Shown here: positions 61,541-64,000 of the stretch, in pieces
How the letters are laid out: each line of letters begins with the position of its first letter
How positions within the stretch are numbered: position 1 is the stretch's first letter
From: JAMQPK01 sp035281225
GTDB taxonomy: Bacteria; Acidobacteriota; Vicinamibacteria; Vicinamibacterales; JAMQPK01
Assembly: GCA_035281225.1 (NCBI GenBank)
Contig: DATEEI010000128.1
Location: 1-64,000 of the forward strand
Direction: 5' to 3'
Length of the DNA stretch: 64,000 bases
The notes under the pieces: model-generated
What the model saw: the letters and a program-made list of their open reading frames with translations, nothing else
Told to the model about the DNA's origin: nothing
Database searches by the model: none
Made by a program: the position numbers and the translations under genes

Positions 61541-62159
61541 CTTCCGATCCAATCACCCAGAGTTTCGGCTGCTCGAGCACCCGCGTCACGAACGCGTTTT
61601 CGGTTCGGGCACGCTTTGAAAACTCGGCGCCGGTGTACACCGTGGGGTTGACCTTCCGACCCACGGTGCGCGTGACCCGCTCAAGGGCGCCGAAGACTTC
61701 GCCGTACGTAAGGCTGTCGCTAATGATCATCAGGTCGATGTCGCTTGCGGACTGGTCGGTCGCCTTGGCCACGGAACCGTACACGAAGGCCGCGCGAATC
61801 GCCGACGTCAAGGGCCTCAGGGCATTTCGCAGTGGTTCCGCGAGACCGACTGTCTTCAACACGATATTCCGCAGTTCCGAATACAGCGGTGACCCCGCAT
61901 TAGCCTGGTAGTGCTTCTGATGGCCAATTCGTCGCGCTGAGATCAGCCCGCTTCCCTCCAGCTTCGCAAGTTCGCGTTGGGCCGCTCCAGAGCCCGTGCC
62001 CGCGTCCCGAATCAGCTCCGAGGCATAGAAGCTACGCTCGGGCTGGCCGAAAAGCACACCGAGGACGCGCTGTTGTGTCTTGGTGAACAGCGCATCCGCC
62101 AAGCTTTTTCGGCCCGATCGGCGCGAAGCGGCCTTTGCACCCAATATGGGCATAATCAT
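61518..62159 (-). CDS. winged-helix/MNT nucleotidyltransferase (antitoxin-like)
   Basis: The protein has an N-terminal winged helix (LADALFTKTQQRVLGVLFGQ, GSGAAQRELAKLEGSGLISARR) and a C-terminal minimal nucleotidyltransferase with GSVAKATDQSASDIDLMII, that is GS-x-AK...SDxD. MntA-type enzymes AMPylate the HEPN toxin and silence it. From ATG 62159 it is 213 aa. However, a TTGACG-N17-CATGAT promoter seems to overlap that ATG, and the family usually begins just before ALFTKTQ, so TTG 62102 (194 aa) may be the true start. The wHTH and the palindrome at 62140-62171 suggest self-regulation. Confidence 0.83.
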   Translation of the reverse strand: MIMPILGAKAASRRSGRKSLADALFTKTQQRVLGVLFGQPERSFYASELIRDAGTGSGAAQRELAKLEGSGLISARRIGHQKHYQANAGSPLYSELRNIVLKTVGLAEPLRNALRPLTSAIRAAFVYGSVAKATDQSASDIDLMIISDSLTYGEVFGALERVTRTVGRKVNPTVYTGAEFSKRARTENAFVTRVLEQPKLWVIGSEDDLPVAA

Positions 62160-62171
62160 GCCCGATTTGGG
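62140..62171. promoter_or_regulatory. 32-bp imperfect palindrome over the MNT promoter
   Basis: The half-sites CCCAA...GGGCAT and ATGCCC...TTGGG match at 12 of 16 positions. The palindrome covers the spacer and -10 of a candidate promoter (minus strand: TTGACG 62178-62183, CATGAT 62155-62160). That is a classical repressor operator position, and the winged helix of the encoded MNT protein is the natural candidate ligand. Confidence 0.55.
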
Positions 62172-62267
62172 AATGAACGTCAAAACCGATGTCTGGCTGG
62201 GTTCCCTACGAGGGCAAAATGCGAGTAATGTCCAAGTCCTGCCCACCGGCCGTCGAGGGGCCAGAGA

Positions 62268-62438
62268 ATGAGGCGCCGACCCTGTCGCCCGCAAGAACCT
62301 GGCATCGAGGCGGCGTTCGAGACGTACCGACAGGGAGGGTCATCGACGCAAAAGCGCGCCCGCGAAATTATCGAGAGCCTTGGAGGGTTGCGGTCAGAGA
62401 CCGTGAGCTTATACGACATCCTCGGTTCATGTGGCTAG
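62268..62438 (+). CDS. possible small basic protein (56 aa)
   Basis: A plus-strand frame starts at ATG 62268, with GAGGGG eight bases upstream, and encodes EAAFETYRQGGSSTQKRAREI followed by IESLGGLRSETVSLYDILG. It is divergent from the MNT gene across the palindrome and its last four bases overlap the end of the 4-TM gene. I do not recognise a family, and it may be chance. Confidence 0.3.
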   Translation: MRRRPCRPQEPGIEAAFETYRQGGSSTQKRAREIIESLGGLRSETVSLYDILGSCG

Positions 62439-63088
62439 CGCCGACGCGCTGCACGCCGACGCGGACCGGCCGCCGGCTGATCAGATTCTCCAGGGTCCTT
62501 CTTGCGAACCTGGAATGCCCAGTACAAGACGACGGACACGACGATCGCGAGGCTCACGAGGCAATCAAACCAAACCAAGCCAGGCCATGACGCTGGCCGC
62601 CAATTTGGGATCTGAGCACGTGTCCACGTGGCGACGACTCCGAGGAGCAAGAGCGGACACGCCACCACATATAGATAGTGCGCCCACATTAGAAACAGCG
62701 GGTACTTCGAGAGGTACGCTGTCCCCTCTCGGCCAAATGCCTCATGGACGTGCTTCGACAAGAGAGCTTCGATATCGTGGATGTAGTCGTAATGGCGTTC
62801 CAGCGACAGGGCGGTCTGGCAATATCGGACCGTGAGACCGAGCAGAAGAAACCACAGAATGCTCCGGAGATATCCAAGATCCGGCGCGATCGGCAGCTGC
62901 AAATTTGTCTTTAGGGCTTCGCCAACGATCGCCGCGAAGTCCTGAGGCGCGACGATGTCAAACCATGCGATCGCGACCACCGCAATGACCATGTAGAAGT
63001 AGCGGTCTCGCGCGGCCCTCTGTCCCTGCATGACCGTGCAAGAGTCACGGTAGTGCTCGTGCAGGATCTCGAGTTGGGCTGATTCCAT
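62435..63088 (-). CDS. 4-TM membrane protein linked to TIR-like genes
   Basis: The 217-aa protein starts at ATG 63088, seven bases after the TIR-like gene. A helical N-terminus (LEILHEHYRDSCTVMQGQRAARDR) is followed by four predicted transmembrane helices near 30-47, 73-95, 130-155 and 168-190, and a basic Arg-rich tail. Small membrane proteins beside TIR genes often act as effectors that open or disrupt the inner membrane when the TIR enzyme makes its nucleotide signal. No known effector domain is recognisable, so that role is inferred from position. Confidence 0.7.
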   Translation of the reverse strand: MESAQLEILHEHYRDSCTVMQGQRAARDRYFYMVIAVVAIAWFDIVAPQDFAAIVGEALKTNLQLPIAPDLGYLRSILWFLLLGLTVRYCQTALSLERHYDYIHDIEALLSKHVHEAFGREGTAYLSKYPLFLMWAHYLYVVACPLLLLGVVATWTRAQIPNWRPASWPGLVWFDCLVSLAIVVSVVLYWAFQVRKKDPGESDQPAAGPRRRAARRR

Positions 63089-63095
63089 GTGCGTT

Positions 63096-63518
63096 TCAGG
63101 CGCTCTGCAATGCCCGCACGATCGCCTCTTCCGTGAAGGCCATTGCCCACGATGCGTTCGCACCGTTTAGCTCTTCCGGACTCTCATAGGATCGATCGAG
63201 CTTCACGGCGATGATCCTGTTGCGGTTAGCTTTGCTCTGTGCGATCTCGAAATTGATCCAATTGCGATAGCCGATGAGGGCCCGCTTGGCGTGCGGAGCG
63301 TTCGCAAACTGGCCGACGATCACCAATGTGTGCGTGGCGCCGTTGATCTTTGCCGTCAGGGCCGCCTTGATTCGGCCCACGTTGCTTGAATCAATCTCTT
63401 TCGGCGTTTCGTCCTGAAAGACAAACTGAAAACGTGGATGAGCGTGCCATGCTTCTAGCAAGAACTTGTACCGCCGATCATTCTCGTAGTCGAAACTGAC
63501 GAACACAGCCGTCGCCAT
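63096..63518 (-). CDS. TIR-like (ThsB/DUF1863 family) protein, copy 2
   Basis: The 140-aa protein starts at ATG 63518 with GAGGTGAAC just upstream. It has the ThsB-like pattern: VFVSFDYENDRRYKFLLEAW at the start, FQDETPKEIDSSNVGRIKAAL, THTLVIVG, and YRNWINFEIAQSKANRNRIIAV, where the Glu of W-x3-E is the likely catalytic residue. ThsB proteins in Thoeris systems convert NAD+ to a cyclic ADP-ribose signal upon phage infection. No ThsA (SIR2-SLOG or Macro) gene is visible in this window. Confidence 0.85.
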   Translation of the reverse strand: MATAVFVSFDYENDRRYKFLLEAWHAHPRFQFVFQDETPKEIDSSNVGRIKAALTAKINGATHTLVIVGQFANAPHAKRALIGYRNWINFEIAQSKANRNRIIAVKLDRSYESPEELNGANASWAMAFTEEAIVRALQSA

Positions 63519-63525
63519 GTTCACC

Positions 63526-64000
63526 TCACGGAATCTTGATGCCGAAGCTGGCATAGGCTTCGGAAGAATACATGCCGAGGCCTTTTCTCTTCGGGTACAC
63601 GTCATGACTGAATTGACCGATGGCGTCGGTGAGCACCAGACGCTTGAACGGAACATGAATCACATGTGCGGCCTCGGACTGAATTCGCTCCGCGAGAGCC
63701 GGAGGCCATTCCGACGCATGAGACGGTGGGTTGCGAATGTACGCGTAAGCCGGATAGGCAGCAATGATCGGGATTTCGCAGGTGTCGACCGCGTAGGAAA
63801 TCTCGAACGGGACCCAGTCGGTGTCGAAACGCGTCGTCTTCCCGAGGATGAGAACCATGTTCTTCGAGCTGCGAAGACGTTCAGAAAGCACACGGCGGAG
63901 CGTCTCCTCTTTGCTGCCGTCACGAACTGCCGCGGCTTTGTCATGGCTGTTCACGAAGTAGAAGTCGTTGTCGTCGTCCTTGTGCCACGCCTTCAGCAAG
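63526..64000 (-). CDS. TIR-like (ThsB/DUF1863 family) protein, copy 1, partial
   Basis: This coding frame runs off the right edge, so its 5' end is missing; at least 157 residues are seen. LLKAWHKDDDNDFYFVNSHD near the edge, ETLRRVLSERLRSSKNMVLILG and DWVPFEISYAVDTCEIPIIAA match the second to fourth elements of a TIR-like ThsB domain, with Glu in the W-x2-FE motif. A C-terminal extension of about 60 residues has no known domain. It is seven bases before copy 2. A TTG at 63999 should not be taken as the start. Confidence 0.8.
   Translation of the reverse strand, partial: LLKAWHKDDDNDFYFVNSHDKAAAVRDGSKEETLRRVLSERLRSSKNMVLILGKTTRFDTDWVPFEISYAVDTCEIPIIAAYPAYAYIRNPPSHASEWPPALAERIQSEAAHVIHVPFKRLVLTDAIGQFSHDVYPKRKGLGMYSSEAYASFGIKIP

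Overview
The window looks like one contig of a high-GC soil or sediment bacterium, most likely Acidobacteriota and possibly the Vicinamibacteria. This is inferred from gene content: a protein with two VWFA-related domains of the acidobacterial type, PEP-CTERM surface proteins, a PEP-CTERM-type exopolysaccharide (EPS) locus, LVIVD-repeat proteins, and small hypothetical proteins typical of that phylum. No rRNA or complete tRNA gene is present, so the assignment is not proven.

Layout. (1) 0.2-6.3 kb, minus strand: two polytopic membrane proteins, a NarL-type histidine kinase and response regulator, then three tandem Flp pilins. (2) 6.5-15.0 kb: envelope genes (TonB-like transducer, double-VWA protein, DivIVA-like coiled coil, ExeA-like ATPase with SPOR domain, a protein with an AMIN-like N-terminus, RodZ-C-like protein, zinc metalloprotease). 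(3) 15.1-20.6 kb: two PEP-CTERM proteins (one collagen-like), EVE protein, DUF892 ferritin-like protein, an ArsR-SRPBCC-membrane operon, and a scarred segment made of exact copies of sequence from 17.4 kb and 47.5 kb. (4) 21.0-43.2 kb: the EPS locus. It holds a Wzz-like chain-length protein, initiating sugar transferase, four further glycosylation genes, radical SAM/SPASM protein, O-antigen ligase, flippase, a PilZ fused to a degenerate BY-kinase-like domain, GH10 glycanase, Wza-like export protein, two LVIVD propeller proteins, two GT4 glycosyltransferases and a methyltransferase. (5) 43.2-48.7 kb, minus strand: GH38 alpha-mannosidase, SGNH hydrolase and a sorbosone-dehydrogenase-like protein.

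(6) 48.8-64.0 kb is accessory DNA. The left part is a scar zone: a ribbon-helix-helix gene pair, 3' or internal pieces of an alpha/beta hydrolase, a HEPN gene and tcmP, an intact DUF5131 gene, the C-terminal end of a tyrosine integrase, and the 5' half of a tRNA-Ser. The right part is a one-strand defence-like island. Read in the direction of transcription it encodes two ThsB-type TIR-like proteins and a 4-TM membrane protein. A winged-helix/MNT nucleotidyltransferase with HEPN partner follows, then a four-domain protein (Mrr_N, DUF262, HNH, HEPN), and last a 1526-aa SF1 helicase with a C-terminal PD-(D/E)XK nuclease.

The EPS genes form a plausible assembly, export and remodelling pathway, with possible c-di-GMP input through PilZ. 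The most novel-looking parts are the MNT/HEPN/DUF262-HNH-HEPN/helicase-nuclease operon and the adjoining TIR-TIR-TM cassette, which is cut by the window edge.
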